A DNA stretch of 64,000 nucleotides, taken from contig NZ_PVSS01000004.1 of assembly GCF_003025005.1 (NCBI RefSeq), forward strand, positions 226,729-290,728. The letters run 5' to 3'. The notes under the pieces are model-generated. The model was not told the origin of the DNA. It saw nothing but the letters and a program-made list of their open reading frames with translations, and did no database searches. This DNA comes from Brumimicrobium mesophilum. Its GTDB lineage: Bacteria > Bacteroidota > Bacteroidia > Flavobacteriales_D > Crocinitomicaceae. Made by a program: the position numbers and the translations under genes. Shown piece after piece: positions 30,047 through 39,669 of the stretch (position 1 is the stretch's first letter; every line of letters begins with the position of its first letter).

Positions 30047-30439
30047 TTAATCGAATTTTTTAAATGCTTCAATAAATTCAGGAAATACTTTTACACTTGA
30101 TTGGCTTTTAAAATCAAAGCAAACTAATTTTGAAGATCCAGTTGTTCTCAATTCGCCATTCACCTTAACTTCATAACCAAAAGTGAAGCTTTTTGCCCCA
30201 ATTTCCACTAAATGTATGGAAATTTCAGGACTATCATGAAGAAATATAGGTTTTAAATAAACAACTTCATTCTTAACCAATAAAGTTCCTTGTTTTTGAT
30301 AATTCCATTCTTCCCCAACTAATTGGTTAAAAGAATTCATTCTTGCTTGCTCAAAATAACTAAGGTAAACAGCATTATTTACATGTCCCATCATATCACA
30401 ATCAGCAAATCTCACTTGTATTTTGGTTGGTTTTATCAT
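30047..30439 (-). CDS. Acyl-CoA thioesterase, 4HBT hotdog family
   Basis: 130-residue single hotdog domain. The catalytic-Asp loop is RFADCDMMGHVNNAVYLSYFEQAR (Asp at about 14 or 16), typical of the 4-hydroxybenzoyl-CoA thioesterase/YbgC group. It probably hydrolyses acyl-CoA. Its start overlaps the stop of the dehydratase gene upstream by four bases, so it belongs to the same transcription unit. The substrate is not predictable from sequence. Confidence 0.88.
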   Translation of the reverse strand: MIKPTKIQVRFADCDMMGHVNNAVYLSYFEQARMNSFNQLVGEEWNYQKQGTLLVKNEVVYLKPIFLHDSPEISIHLVEIGAKSFTFGYEVKVNGELRTTGSSKLVCFDFKSQSSVKVFPEFIEAFKKFD

Positions 30440-32340
30440 TTATCTAGTTTTGAAAATTTTGAATTGTTACTTATAAATTCTGGAACTATTTGTTTCATTT
30501 TTGCTACTATAGCTTCATTATTTTGACCATTAAATAACACAATTAATTCTTCTATTTTTTCATTTATTCCTGCTTTCGTCTGACAATTTCTAGCAATTAA
30601 TATTTGAGGATGATGAGTTGGTAAAGTATTTTCTTCATTGGCCAGAAGTTCTTCATACAATTTTTCTCCTGGTCTTAATCCAGAAATTTTAATTTCAATA
30701 TCTTTATTAAGTTCCAATCCAGAAAGTCGAATCATTTTCTTCGCCAAATCAATAATTTTGATGGGTTTCCCCATGTCAAAAACGAATATTTCACCTCCTT
30801 GCCCCATTGCTCCCGCTTCTAAAACAAGCTGACATGCTTCTGGAATAGTCATGAAAAATCTTGTTACTTCAGCATCAGTAACAGTTAACGGACCACCTTG
30901 TTCAATTTGTTTCTTAAATAATGGAATCACAGAACCATTTGAGCCTAATACGTTACCAAATCTAGTCGTTACATATTGTGTTTTAGATATTTCATTTTTT
31001 GACTGTGCATAAATTTCAGCAATCCTTTTGGAAGCCCCCATTACATTGGTAGGATTAACAGCCTTATCGGTTGAAATAATTACAACTTTTTCAACCTTAA
31101 ATTCGTCTGCTAAATCAACTATAATTTTCGTACCTAATACATTAGTCATTATTGATTCTGAAGGATTATCCTCCATTAAAGGCACATGTTTGTATGCCGC
31201 AGCATGAAAAACGATTGATGGATTAAGGGTATTAAACAGGTTCTTCATTCTACTGTAATCGCGCACACTGCCAATAACAACTTCAATATTTTCAGAAATT
31301 TCTTGAGCTATTAGTTCATTATGAAAATCATACAATCCTGACTCCCATTGATCCAATAAGACTAACTTTTTCGGTTTATAATTAATCACTTGTTTTGCAA
31401 TCCCACTTCCTATAGATCCTGCCGCACCTGTGATGAGAATAACCTTATCCCTTATTTGTTCTTTAACAACCTTTATTTCTAAATTAATAGGGTCGCGACC
31501 TAATAAATCATCAATATTAATCTTACGAATTTGGTTTAAGCTAAATTCGCCATCTATCCAATTTGAGAATTTCGGCACTCTTTTTATAGTTACATTTTTC
31601 TCTAAACACAATTCTACAATATCCGTAATGTTCTTTTTTATTGGGTTTTGAATGGCAACAACCAATTCTGTAACAGACTGCTTATCAATAACTAAACCTA
31701 ACTTACTTGAATGAAAAATTGATGTTCCTTCTAAACGGTTCCCTTCTAGTTTTTTATTATCATCTAGAAATCCCACAACCTTTGAGTGGATTGATGGATC
31801 CTTTTCAATTGTTCTTTTTGTGATTAGTCCAGAAACTCCAGAACCGTAAATTATAATGTTACTTTTAATCTCGTCTTTTGGCTTATTTATTTCGAAATAA
31901 ATGATCTTTACTGTAAACCTTAAACCAATCATTAAAAGTAATGAAGCCAAAAATTCAACAACGATAATTGATATTGGTAATATATACTGACCATCAATAA
32001 AAAAATATCGAATTGCGCCAGCAAACGAAATGATTAAACTATAAGATAATAAGGCAAAGAATATACGTTTTACATCTTCCAAGGAAGTATGTCTAACCAA
32101 TCCTTTATGGATTTTAAAAAAATAAAATACAACCGGCTTAAGTAATAAAATAAAAGGAAGAGAATATTTAATATAATCCCATTCCTTTGCTAAATTCTTC
32201 GAGTCAGTATAAAAATCAAATCTAATTAAATAGGCCAACCCAAGAGCGAGCAATGCAATAAAGATATCCAGAATAATGACAACCCACCTTGGAGTATTAT
32301 CAATGTCTAAAAAACTAGTTGTATGTTGAATTTTACTCAT
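30436..32340 (-). CDS. Membrane-bound nucleotide-sugar 4,6-dehydratase (CapD/WbpM/PglF type)
   Basis: 634 residues: four N-terminal transmembrane helices (about 17-140), a first Rossmann-like domain (about 150-280) and a catalytic SDR domain (about 290-600). NAD binding is by GAAGSIGSG. The catalytic segment STDKAVNPTNVMGASKR has Met in place of the usual SDR Tyr, as in WbpM and PglF, which convert UDP-GlcNAc to the 4-keto-6-deoxy sugar. Other family motifs are AAYKHVPLMEDNPSE and GLRPGEKLYEEL. It probably makes a deoxy-amino sugar precursor for surface polysaccharide or protein glycosylation. No other glycan genes are adjacent, so it is an isolated copy. Confidence 0.9.
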   Translation of the reverse strand: MSKIQHTTSFLDIDNTPRWVVIILDIFIALLALGLAYLIRFDFYTDSKNLAKEWDYIKYSLPFILLLKPVVFYFFKIHKGLVRHTSLEDVKRIFFALLSYSLIISFAGAIRYFFIDGQYILPISIIVVEFLASLLLMIGLRFTVKIIYFEINKPKDEIKSNIIIYGSGVSGLITKRTIEKDPSIHSKVVGFLDDNKKLEGNRLEGTSIFHSSKLGLVIDKQSVTELVVAIQNPIKKNITDIVELCLEKNVTIKRVPKFSNWIDGEFSLNQIRKINIDDLLGRDPINLEIKVVKEQIRDKVILITGAAGSIGSGIAKQVINYKPKKLVLLDQWESGLYDFHNELIAQEISENIEVVIGSVRDYSRMKNLFNTLNPSIVFHAAAYKHVPLMEDNPSESIMTNVLGTKIIVDLADEFKVEKVVIISTDKAVNPTNVMGASKRIAEIYAQSKNEISKTQYVTTRFGNVLGSNGSVIPLFKKQIEQGGPLTVTDAEVTRFFMTIPEACQLVLEAGAMGQGGEIFVFDMGKPIKIIDLAKKMIRLSGLELNKDIEIKISGLRPGEKLYEELLANEENTLPTHHPQILIARNCQTKAGINEKIEELIVLFNGQNNEAIVAKMKQIVPEFISNNSKFSKLDK

Positions 32341-32443
32341 TTAGTAACTTAAAGTAACAATCACTAAACTAACCTGAAAGAGTAATAATTTAGTTTTTCA
32401 ATAAATTCGACCTTATATAAAATTAGAGACTTAAATTATAAAT

Positions 32444-32845
32444 TTATGACTCAAAAACCTCTTTTAACTCGCTTGACATGTGGTTAAACAAATTTGTCAA
32501 AGGTTTTTTTACCATCATTTTTAAGAAAGCATTTACCTCACCATCAAAAGCAATATGTCCTTCTGTTTTACCTTCCAAATCATTTAAATGAACAGTTAAT
32601 TTGAATGGAAAAGGAGATTTTTCTCCTGAAACCATATGAATTTCTTTATTTTCAGAAAGTTCACTTTGAATTAAAGAAATAGTAATTCCTCCTTGTACTT
32701 TAAATGAACAATCTTTTTCGGTTCCTTTAAAATCTTTAACTTCATCTTTAGGCAAAAGTTGGCCCAGATTCTCGCTATTAGTTAAAAACATGTACACCTC
32801 TTCAATTGGTGCGTTTACAATTGCTTTATTGCTATCTATCTTCAT
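32444..32845 (-). CDS. SRPBCC-family small ligand-binding protein
   Basis: 133 residues of the START/Bet v 1-like fold. Typical features are an opening strand (KAIVNAPIEEVYMFLTNSENLGQLLP), central strands and a long C-terminal helix (LTNLFNHMSSELKEVFE). Such proteins bind hydrophobic ligands; the closest named relatives are the CoxG and polyketide-cyclase-like groups. It begins nine bases after the pyrE stop, so it is probably co-transcribed with pyrE. A ligand cannot be named. Confidence 0.8.
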   Translation of the reverse strand: MKIDSNKAIVNAPIEEVYMFLTNSENLGQLLPKDEVKDFKGTEKDCSFKVQGGITISLIQSELSENKEIHMVSGEKSPFPFKLTVHLNDLEGKTEGHIAFDGEVNAFLKMMVKKPLTNLFNHMSSELKEVFES

Positions 32846-32854
32846 AATTTTCTT

Positions 32855-33496
32855 TTATTTCCCCCAAGTAGAAGGAGAGATTCTCCACTCTCGTAGGGAA
32901 GCCATGTCTTTTTCGGTTACTGTTCCTTGTTTCAAAGCAATTTTTATCATCACTTCATAATTAGAAAGTACATTCAATTGGCAATTTGCTTCTTCAAATG
33001 CTTTCGTAGCAGTTTCGAAACCATAATTAAAAATAGCTAAAACTCCCTTTACATTTAAACCTGCTGCCCTCAATGCTTCTACGGCTTTTAAACTACTTCC
33101 TCCTGTTGAAATTAGATCTTCTATCACAACAACGTTTGAGCCACTAGAATATTCCCCTTCAATCATGTTTTCTAAACCATGACCTTTTGCCGAAGAACGA
33201 ACATATACAAAAGGAACACCTAATTCCTGAGCAACCAAAGCTCCCATTGCTATTCCACCAGTTGCAACTCCAGCAATTATATCTGGTTTACCAAACTCTT
33301 CTAAAACAGCCTTCGAGAAACCTTGACGTATGAACGTTCGGATTTTTGGGTAAGAAAGTGTTTTACGATTATCACAATAAATTGGTGATTTCCATCCAGA
33401 AGACCAAGTAAATGGATCTTTGGGTTGAAGTTTAATTGCTTTAATTTGCAATAAATATTCTGCTATCTTCGCAGCGTTATCAATATCATTAATCAT
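32855..33496 (-). CDS. pyrE: Orotate phosphoribosyltransferase
   Basis: Forms OMP from orotate and PRPP in pyrimidine synthesis. 213 residues with a hood lysine segment (WKSPIYCDNRKTLSYP), GVATGGIAMGALVAQEL, and the PRPP motif VVVIEDLISTGGSS (about 120-133). The -7 element ends only about five bases before the ATG, so the mRNA may be nearly leaderless. It is divergent from the NUDIX gene, whose start codon lies inside this promoter. Confidence 0.95.
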   Translation of the reverse strand: MINDIDNAAKIAEYLLQIKAIKLQPKDPFTWSSGWKSPIYCDNRKTLSYPKIRTFIRQGFSKAVLEEFGKPDIIAGVATGGIAMGALVAQELGVPFVYVRSSAKGHGLENMIEGEYSSGSNVVVIEDLISTGGSSLKAVEALRAAGLNVKGVLAIFNYGFETATKAFEEANCQLNVLSNYEVMIKIALKQGTVTEKDMASLREWRISPSTWGK

Positions 33497-33501
33497 AATT
33501 A

Positions 33502-33509
33502 CAAATGTA
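33502..33509 (-). promoter_or_regulatory. -7 element of pyrE, inside the NUDIX start region
   Basis: Minus-strand TACATTTG fits TAnnTTTG. The start of transcription would fall at or next to the pyrE ATG (33496). The plus-strand NUDIX ATG at 33505-33507 lies within the same octamer. No clear -33 match. Confidence 0.45.
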
Positions 33510-34116
33510 TAAAGTTTTTGTCGATAATATCTCGATTTACTTCCAAAAAGATGGAATCTTTAAAAGTAATATTTCATCTCAATATTTTCCTGCTATTTCA
33601 GTGGCTGATTATAAATTATTTATAGAAGAAGTAAATAAAATCAACCTCAAGGAAAAAGTTGTTGTGTTTAGCCCTGATCCAAAAGCTCAATTATTGGAGT
33701 TTTTTTCCAATTTCAAATGGATAGAAGCCGCTGGAGGAATAGTTTTGAATACAACTACCAATCAAGCTTTATTCATCCATAGAAATGGTTTTTGGGATAT
33801 TCCAAAAGGAAAACTTGAGAAAAATGAGAATCCGGAACAGGGTGCAATTCGCGAAATTGAAGAAGAATGCGGATTAGGGAATTTGAAGATCCTAGGAGAA
33901 CTATCCCCTACTTACCATACTTATTTTGCTTATGGCAAACATGTAATAAAGAAAACACATTGGTTCTCCTTAGTAACTGACGAATTAAATGTAACTCCTC
34001 AAATCGACGAAGGAATCACTGAAGTAAAATGGTTTGAGACAGATAATTTGAACCTTATCAAAAATAATACTTTCACTTCTATTTTAGATGTGATGGAGGA
34101 ATACTTTGGTAAATGA
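33505..34116 (+). CDS. NUDIX hydrolase
   Basis: 203 residues. The Nudix box is complete: G, five residues, E, seven residues, then REIEEECGL (about 112-134). The domain is preceded by an N-terminal region of about 70 residues not typical of MutT-size enzymes. It hydrolyses a nucleoside diphosphate linked to another moiety; the substrate is unknown. The sequence AGGIVLN...FWDIPKGKLE is a standard opening. The promoter must lie within the pyrE coding region. Confidence 0.9.
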   Translation: MYKVFVDNISIYFQKDGIFKSNISSQYFPAISVADYKLFIEEVNKINLKEKVVVFSPDPKAQLLEFFSNFKWIEAAGGIVLNTTTNQALFIHRNGFWDIPKGKLEKNENPEQGAIREIEEECGLGNLKILGELSPTYHTYFAYGKHVIKKTHWFSLVTDELNVTPQIDEGITEVKWFETDNLNLIKNNTFTSILDVMEEYFGK

Positions 34117-34217
34117 ATATGAGCAAAAGGAGTATTTATTAGATTTTCCTCAATTTGGAAGGATGATTTGCAAATCGAACCTACCAGGCGCAAATAATGA
34201 CATCTATAAATTAAAAA

Positions 34218-35075
34218 TCAGATAAATTTAAAGTCCACTCTCCTATTTCTTTGCTTTCCTTCTTTGGTTTTATTGGTATCAATGGGTTGCCTTTTTCCTT
34301 TGAAGTCAATTTCCAATTTCTCAGGTTCAATTCCTTGGTTTTTAAAATATTCCCGAATGGCTTTTGCACGCCTTTCTGATAGTCCAATATTATATAGATC
34401 CGTTCCAACAGCGTCTGTATGACCAGTGATTTCAACACGTAAATCATGAATACCATCTAATACACGAGCCATTTTATTTAAATAAGAATAAAACTCAGGT
34501 TTAATTTCCGACATATCATGATCGAAATATATGGGTTGAAATTTAAAATTTTGTTGCTCTATTTTCATTAGTTCTGGGGCCGGATAACCTTTATTGTATG
34601 CTTTTACAAATCTATGTTTCCAAAGGTGGGTAGATTGGGGATCTTTTTCGGTTGATACATTATGGTCTGAGCGAAATAACACAATTTCACCTTGGTTATT
34701 TCTGCAATCCGTACTTTTAAAGCGTCCTTTTAAATAAGCTGTAGAATCATCAAATTCTAATTCATAGGTTAATTTGCAAACAGGTGATTTTCTTGTGTTT
34801 GACGATCTTTTTAAAGTTTTTTCCGAAATTGAGATTGTGTTCCTCTTAATTGTTCCTTCATATGCTTTCACAGCAAATTCTACTTCGTCAAGCAATTCAA
34901 TTCTCGATAGGCCAGATACTTTATTAACATTACTTGAAATTTCAAGGTAAATAACATCAGCATCCTTAATATCTTGACCATTAGTAATTATAATTCCAGA
35001 CCAATTGCCAGAAAAATCTTGAGCATTTGAACAAAATGAAATACACAGTAATATAAATAGTATAGCTTTTTCCAT
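34218..35075 (-). CDS. OmpA-family peptidoglycan-binding protein
   Basis: 285 residues from ATG 35075, which gives the signal peptide MEKAILFILLCISFCSNAQ; a TTG 12 bases further upstream adds nothing. An N-terminal beta domain (about 20-160) precedes an OmpA C-terminal domain (about 185-285). The latter starts FKFQPIYFDHDMSEI and contains the binding motif TGHTDAVGTDLYNIGLSERRA and the closing NRRVDFKF. It probably links an envelope structure to peptidoglycan. It has no obvious operon partner and is convergent with the NUDIX gene. Confidence 0.9.
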   Translation of the reverse strand: MEKAILFILLCISFCSNAQDFSGNWSGIIITNGQDIKDADVIYLEISSNVNKVSGLSRIELLDEVEFAVKAYEGTIKRNTISISEKTLKRSSNTRKSPVCKLTYELEFDDSTAYLKGRFKSTDCRNNQGEIVLFRSDHNVSTEKDPQSTHLWKHRFVKAYNKGYPAPELMKIEQQNFKFQPIYFDHDMSEIKPEFYSYLNKMARVLDGIHDLRVEITGHTDAVGTDLYNIGLSERRAKAIREYFKNQGIEPEKLEIDFKGKRQPIDTNKTKEGKQRNRRVDFKFI

Positions 35076-35303
35076 GAATACCGACAAAGATTCAAAAAAT
35101 GTTCCATTCTACAAGTACAACTGTATATATAATATGAATTAATGCATTAGAAAATAATATTACACATTCCCAATTCCATAATTTTCAATAGATTCTTTTC
35201 AATACGACAAACTTTGAATACATCAATTTAATAGTCCCTAATTAATGGATAAGCAAATTTTAAAAAATTACTATATGCAATCTTAAAGTCTATTTAAAAT
35301 AGG

Positions 35304-35311
35304 TACTTTTG
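35304..35311 (+). promoter_or_regulatory. -7 element of lysC-lysA
   Basis: TACTTTTG fits TAnnTTTG, 17 bases before the lysC ATG. The -33 region is weak. Confidence 0.45.
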
Positions 35312-35328
35312 CAAAATAGTTTATCAAT

Positions 35329-36639
35329 ATGAAAGTAATAAAATTTGGGGGTACTTCATTAGGTACAGCTTTAAGAATGAAAAAGGTTGCAGAATTAGTT
35401 GCAAATGAAAACGCCATCGTGGTACTTTCTGCAATTAGTGGGACAACGAATAGTTTAACTGAAATTGTTCAACTTCTTTATAAGAATGAGCGCAACACCG
35501 CTAAGGAAACAATAGTAGAACTAAAAAAACACTATGAAAAATTCATTAATGAATTATTAAGCTCGGAAGAATACTCCGATAAGGCTCATAATTTAATCAA
35601 TAGTCATTTCAACCATATAGATTCGTTTACAGAAGACTTATTTACCATACATGAAGAAAAGACAATTTTAGCACAAGGAGAATTGCTTTCTACAGCATTG
35701 TTCAAACTATACTTAGAAGAAATCAATGTAGGATCATGTTTATTATCTGCTCTGGATTTTATGCGCATTGATAAAGACTTAGAACCTGATAGTTTTTACA
35801 TTCAGCATAATTTAGTTCGTGAATTATCCACTTGTGAAAGTAAATTATACATTACCCAAGGATATATTTGCAGGAATTTCTTTGGCGAAATTGATAATTT
35901 AAAACGTGGAGGAAGCGATTATACGGCAGCCTTAATTGGAGAAGCAGTAAAAGCAAGTGAAATCGAAATCTGGACAGATATTGATGGAATGCATAACAAT
36001 GACCCAAGAGTTGTTGATAAGACATATTCAATAGAGCGTTTATCTTATGATGAAGCGGCGGAATTAGCCTATTTTGGAGCAAAAATTTTACACCCAGCTA
36101 GTGTTTATCCAGCACAACTAAGTGGTATTCCTATTTCTTTGAAAAACACTTTAGACCCTGACAAAGTTGGAACTATCATTGAAAAAGAAGTTGGAGAAAG
36201 AGAATTTACTGCCGTGGCAGGTAAAGATGGGATAACTGCAATAAAGATCAAATCTGGTAGAATGCTACTGGCTTATGGATTTTTAAGGAAAATATTTGAC
36301 ATTTTTGAGAGATACAAAACACCGATAGATGTAATTACTACTTCGGAAGTTGCAGTTTCTTTAACAATTGATGACCACACCAATCTAGATGCTATTTATG
36401 ATGAATTACGTTATTTAGGTGAAGTTTCAATTCATAAGGATCTTTCAATAGTTTGTGTAGTAGGTAATTTTTCACATGACAAACGAGGATCAGGTAATAA
36501 AATTTTCGATTGTTTAAAAAACATTCCAATTCGCATGGTTTCATATGGTGGAAGTCAACACAATGTTTCTGTTGTCATTGAAACACAATACAAGAAGGAA
36601 GCGATGATAGCACTAAATCAAGGACTGTTTAATCAATAA
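35329..36639 (+). CDS. lysC: Aspartate kinase (monofunctional)
   Basis: Phosphorylates aspartate, the first step to lysine, threonine and methionine. 436 residues: kinase domain (about 1-285) opening with MKVIKFGGTSLG, with KRGGSDYTAALIGEA and EIWTDIDGMHNNDPR. Two ACT regions follow (about 300-436), containing AVSLTIDDH and IRMVSYGGSQHNVSVVIE. There is no homoserine dehydrogenase fusion. Three bases separate it from lysA, so this is a lysine-biosynthesis operon. Feedback control through the ACT domains is likely from the family. Confidence 0.94.
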   Translation: MKVIKFGGTSLGTALRMKKVAELVANENAIVVLSAISGTTNSLTEIVQLLYKNERNTAKETIVELKKHYEKFINELLSSEEYSDKAHNLINSHFNHIDSFTEDLFTIHEEKTILAQGELLSTALFKLYLEEINVGSCLLSALDFMRIDKDLEPDSFYIQHNLVRELSTCESKLYITQGYICRNFFGEIDNLKRGGSDYTAALIGEAVKASEIEIWTDIDGMHNNDPRVVDKTYSIERLSYDEAAELAYFGAKILHPASVYPAQLSGIPISLKNTLDPDKVGTIIEKEVGEREFTAVAGKDGITAIKIKSGRMLLAYGFLRKIFDIFERYKTPIDVITTSEVAVSLTIDDHTNLDAIYDELRYLGEVSIHKDLSIVCVVGNFSHDKRGSGNKIFDCLKNIPIRMVSYGGSQHNVSVVIETQYKKEAMIALNQGLFNQ

Positions 36640-36642
36640 ATC

Positions 36643-37782
36643 ATGGAGACAAAAGACCTTATTCAGCATACAACTCCCTTCTATTGTTATGACTTGAAAT
36701 TACTCAATGAAACATTAGAAGAAGCAAAGAAGCACGCAAAAAAATATGAGTACCACATTCATTATGCTTTAAAAGCAAACACCCACAACAGAATTCTAAA
36801 TAGTATTCAAGAAATAGGATTCGGAGCAGACTGTGTAAGTGGAAACGAAGTAAAAAAGGCCCTTGAAATTGGATTTCCAACCTCAAAAATTGCTTTTGCT
36901 GGTGTTGGAAAAACAGATGAAGAAATATTGATAGGATTAGAAAATGAGATTTTCGCCTTTAACTGTGAATCGATTGAAGAAATTGAGGTCATTAATCAAT
37001 TAGCTAAGGAGCAAAACAAAACTGCTCGAATTGCGCTAAGATTAAATCCGAATGTGGATGCATATACACATAAATATATCACTACTGGATTAGAGGAAAA
37101 TAAGTTCGGAATCAATAGTTGGGAATTAGAAAACTTAATTGAGTTGCTGCCTTCATGGGCTAATATTGAACTAACAGGTTTACATTTCCATATTGGTTCT
37201 CAAATTACATCAATGACTCCTTTCAAAAATCTTTGTATTCGTGTGAATGAGTTAAATAAATGGTTTAGTGAAAGAAATATACGTATCCAACATCTTAATT
37301 TAGGAGGTGGATTAGGCATCGACTATAACGAACCTGAAAAGAATCCAATTCCAGATTTTGAATTATTCTTTGGCGTATTTAATCAATTTTTAGAGCCATT
37401 TTCTCATCAAGAAATACACTTTGAATTAGGTAGGTCATTGGTTGGGAATTGTGGAAGTTTGATTTCTAAAGTGTTGTACATTAAAAAAGGAATTAAAACT
37501 AATTTCGCTATTCTAGATGCAGGAATGACTGAATTACTTCGTCCAGCAATTTATCAAGCATATCATTATATTGAAAATATCACTACAGCTTCTGACAACA
37601 AAGAATTTTATGATGTTGTAGGACCAATTTGTGAATCTTCAGATTGTTTCGGTAAGAAAATGGAGTTGAAAGAAACTAAACGTGGAGATTATGTTAAAAT
37701 CCACAGTACAGGAGCTTATGGCGAAGTGATGTCTTCAAAATACAATTTGAGAGAACAGAATCCGGTGGTCTTTCTTGATTGA
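36643..37782 (+). CDS. lysA: Diaminopimelate decarboxylase
   Basis: Final step of lysine synthesis: PLP-dependent decarboxylation of meso-diaminopimelate. 379 residues, slightly short but complete. The PLP lysine is in HYALKANTHNRIL (about K46), the HIGSQI motif is in the TIM barrel (about 182-188), and GGGLGIDY binds phosphate. The second active-site segment reads GPICESSDCFGK (about 325-336). Follows lysC after three bases. The downstream region carries the dispersed repeat element rather than an ordinary terminator. Confidence 0.95.
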   Translation: METKDLIQHTTPFYCYDLKLLNETLEEAKKHAKKYEYHIHYALKANTHNRILNSIQEIGFGADCVSGNEVKKALEIGFPTSKIAFAGVGKTDEEILIGLENEIFAFNCESIEEIEVINQLAKEQNKTARIALRLNPNVDAYTHKYITTGLEENKFGINSWELENLIELLPSWANIELTGLHFHIGSQITSMTPFKNLCIRVNELNKWFSERNIRIQHLNLGGGLGIDYNEPEKNPIPDFELFFGVFNQFLEPFSHQEIHFELGRSLVGNCGSLISKVLYIKKGIKTNFAILDAGMTELLRPAIYQAYHYIENITTASDNKEFYDVVGPICESSDCFGKKMELKETKRGDYVKIHSTGAYGEVMSSKYNLREQNPVVFLD

Positions 37783-37820
37783 TTATTGGGTTACCAAGAT
37801 AAGTCGTTTTTAGTTAAAAA

Positions 37821-37986
37821 GGGATTCCTCGTCGTTTCACTTCATCGGAAAGACGGCTTTTTGTTGGTCTGGGAGGGGTTAAGTTTGCTCAAACTTCGCT
37901 TGAGCAAACTTAACCCCAAAGACTTCCCTACGAACTGTCATTCCGAAAGTTGAGAAAATCTTAGATTTTACCAGCTGAGGAATCTC
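37821..37986. repeat. Composite palindromic repeat element downstream of lysA
   Basis: Three nested pieces. Outer arms: GGGATTCCTC...CGGAAAGACGG (37821-37855) and, inverted, CTGTCATTCCGAAAG...CTGAGGAATCTC (37935-37986). These resemble the widespread GATTCCTC/GGAATGAC intergenic repeat. Between them is a perfect 18-bp inverted repeat, GGGGTTAAGTTTGCTCAA (37875-37892) against 37900-37917, with a seven-base loop. The RNA of either strand would fold into a long hairpin. It occupies most of the 350-base gap between lysA and the glycosyltransferase gene. Confidence 0.7.
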
Positions 37987-38135
37987 TTCTTTTCTTTAGA
38001 TAAAATTTAACTTCAGGCAAAGTTAATTTATACGATTCTTGGCTGAAATTATTTTAACAAATTGAAATAAGAGGCTTAACTATTACCGTTATATTTCTTA
38101 TTTTCAAGCTCTAAAATATTTAAAAAAGACATATT

Positions 38136-39641
38136 TTGAATTCTATACATTCAACTTTACCAAGAGATAAAAACTATATATTTACTGCACTATTTTTAGT
38201 CTTGATTAATTTTATACTGAAAGTATGGTTTCTTGGAGAAAACTCATTGGGTGGCGATGAACCTTTCAGTGTTTATCATGCACAAATGGATGTGAGCTCG
38301 ATTTATCAAATCCTAAATGAAGGAAATAATCCTCCCTTTTATGAAATATTCTTGCATTATTGGATAAAAATATTTGGCATTTCAGAATTTTCTGTGCGTT
38401 TTCCATCCTTGATATTTAGCTCTATAACTGTTCTTTTTATTTATAAATTAGGTCTAAAACACTTAAATCCACGAATAGCTCTTTACACTTCTCTGTTTTT
38501 TATCTTTTCGAATTACCACATCATATTCGCACATGAAGCCCGAGTTTATGCTCTTTTAGGAATGCTTTCGGTTATGTCGATGTATTTATTTTTAGAAGTG
38601 ATTCAAAGAATTTCAAGAAAGAAAGCCTCAGTTAACCGTCAAAATAAAAAGAGTTTAATTAAAAAAATTATTCCCTTAGTATTGATCAACGCATTGATAA
38701 TTTATTTCCATTATTTTGGGTTTTTCATATTGTTTGTTCAATTTCTTTTCTTTTGCTCGAATAAACCACTAATCACTCAATATTGGAAACAGTTTTTATC
38801 GGTCATTTCACTTATCGTCATTCTTTACCTTCCAAATCTCATTGTATTTATCAATCGCTTTTTAACTTCTTCTGGAGAAGGTACTTGGATGAAAGAACCT
38901 GATGGAATTGTTGATTTGTATAACATGATTTGGAAATTTACCAATGCGCCAATTATTGCAGCTTTGTCCATTACAGTTTTGATTGTGGCTTTGGTGAAAT
39001 TTTTAATTACGAAAAGAAATGAAAACACACCTCTACCCTTCCGATTAATGATATTTTGGTTCGTATTTGTGTTCTTTTTTATGTTTGGAATTTCATATAT
39101 AATTCCAATGTTTTTAGACCGCTATTTAATGCCTGCAGCTATTGCATTTTGTTTTGTTGTGGCTATTGCGATGGATTATTTAATTAAAAAACCGAAATTT
39201 CAATACATTATTCCTGCGATTATGTGTCTATTATTAATCGTTACGGTTGATCCAAATAAATCCAATAAAAGAAATACTGAAGAAGCCGTAAACAAGGTGA
39301 TGTCTTTAATGAATACAGATACACAGGTGATTATTGCACCAAAGTCCTTCGTATTAGATTTCTCCTACTATTATAATAAAGACATATTCAAGAAAGTAAA
39401 CACAAATGAGATCTATTCTGACATTAACGCATCCTTAAAAAAGAATAACATCCATGGCATTTACCATATTGATGAAGTTGATATTTCAAATTGGGAAAAC
39501 GTTATCTATTTAGATGCCTCAGCAGATTTTTTGAATCCAAATAACAATATAAACCCTACTCTGGATGAAAAATTCGAGAAAACAAGTCAACATAATATCT
39601 ATGAGATTTTTACGATTTCAGAGTTTAAAAGGCAAGAATAA
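38136..39641 (+). CDS. Integral-membrane glycosyltransferase (GT-C, ArnT/GT39-like)
   Basis: 501 residues with about ten transmembrane helices and a GT-C catalytic acidic pair in the first periplasmic loop ([14 protein letters not shown], about 36-49; Asp-Glu). A following loop reads [15 protein letters not shown], as in dolichyl-phosphate-mannose/ArnT-type enzymes that use polyprenyl-phosphate sugars. The start is uncertain: an in-frame TAA at 38121 leaves TTG 38136 as the only usual start before the first helix, and TTG is therefore used. The acceptor is unknown. It lies 28 bases before the thioredoxin-like gene. Confidence 0.83.
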   Translation: MNSIHSTLPRDKNYIFTALFLVLINFILKVWFLGENSLGGDEPFSVYHAQMDVSSIYQILNEGNNPPFYEIFLHYWIKIFGISEFSVRFPSLIFSSITVLFIYKLGLKHLNPRIALYTSLFFIFSNYHIIFAHEARVYALLGMLSVMSMYLFLEVIQRISRKKASVNRQNKKSLIKKIIPLVLINALIIYFHYFGFFILFVQFLFFCSNKPLITQYWKQFLSVISLIVILYLPNLIVFINRFLTSSGEGTWMKEPDGIVDLYNMIWKFTNAPIIAALSITVLIVALVKFLITKRNENTPLPFRLMIFWFVFVFFFMFGISYIIPMFLDRYLMPAAIAFCFVVAIAMDYLIKKPKFQYIIPAIMCLLLIVTVDPNKSNKRNTEEAVNKVMSLMNTDTQVIIAPKSFVLDFSYYYNKDIFKKVNTNEIYSDINASLKKNNIHGIYHIDEVDISNWENVIYLDASADFLNPNNNINPTLDEKFEKTSQHNIYEIFTISEFKRQE

Positions 39642-39669
39642 AATATTAAAGCAATTAATAAAATAGACA

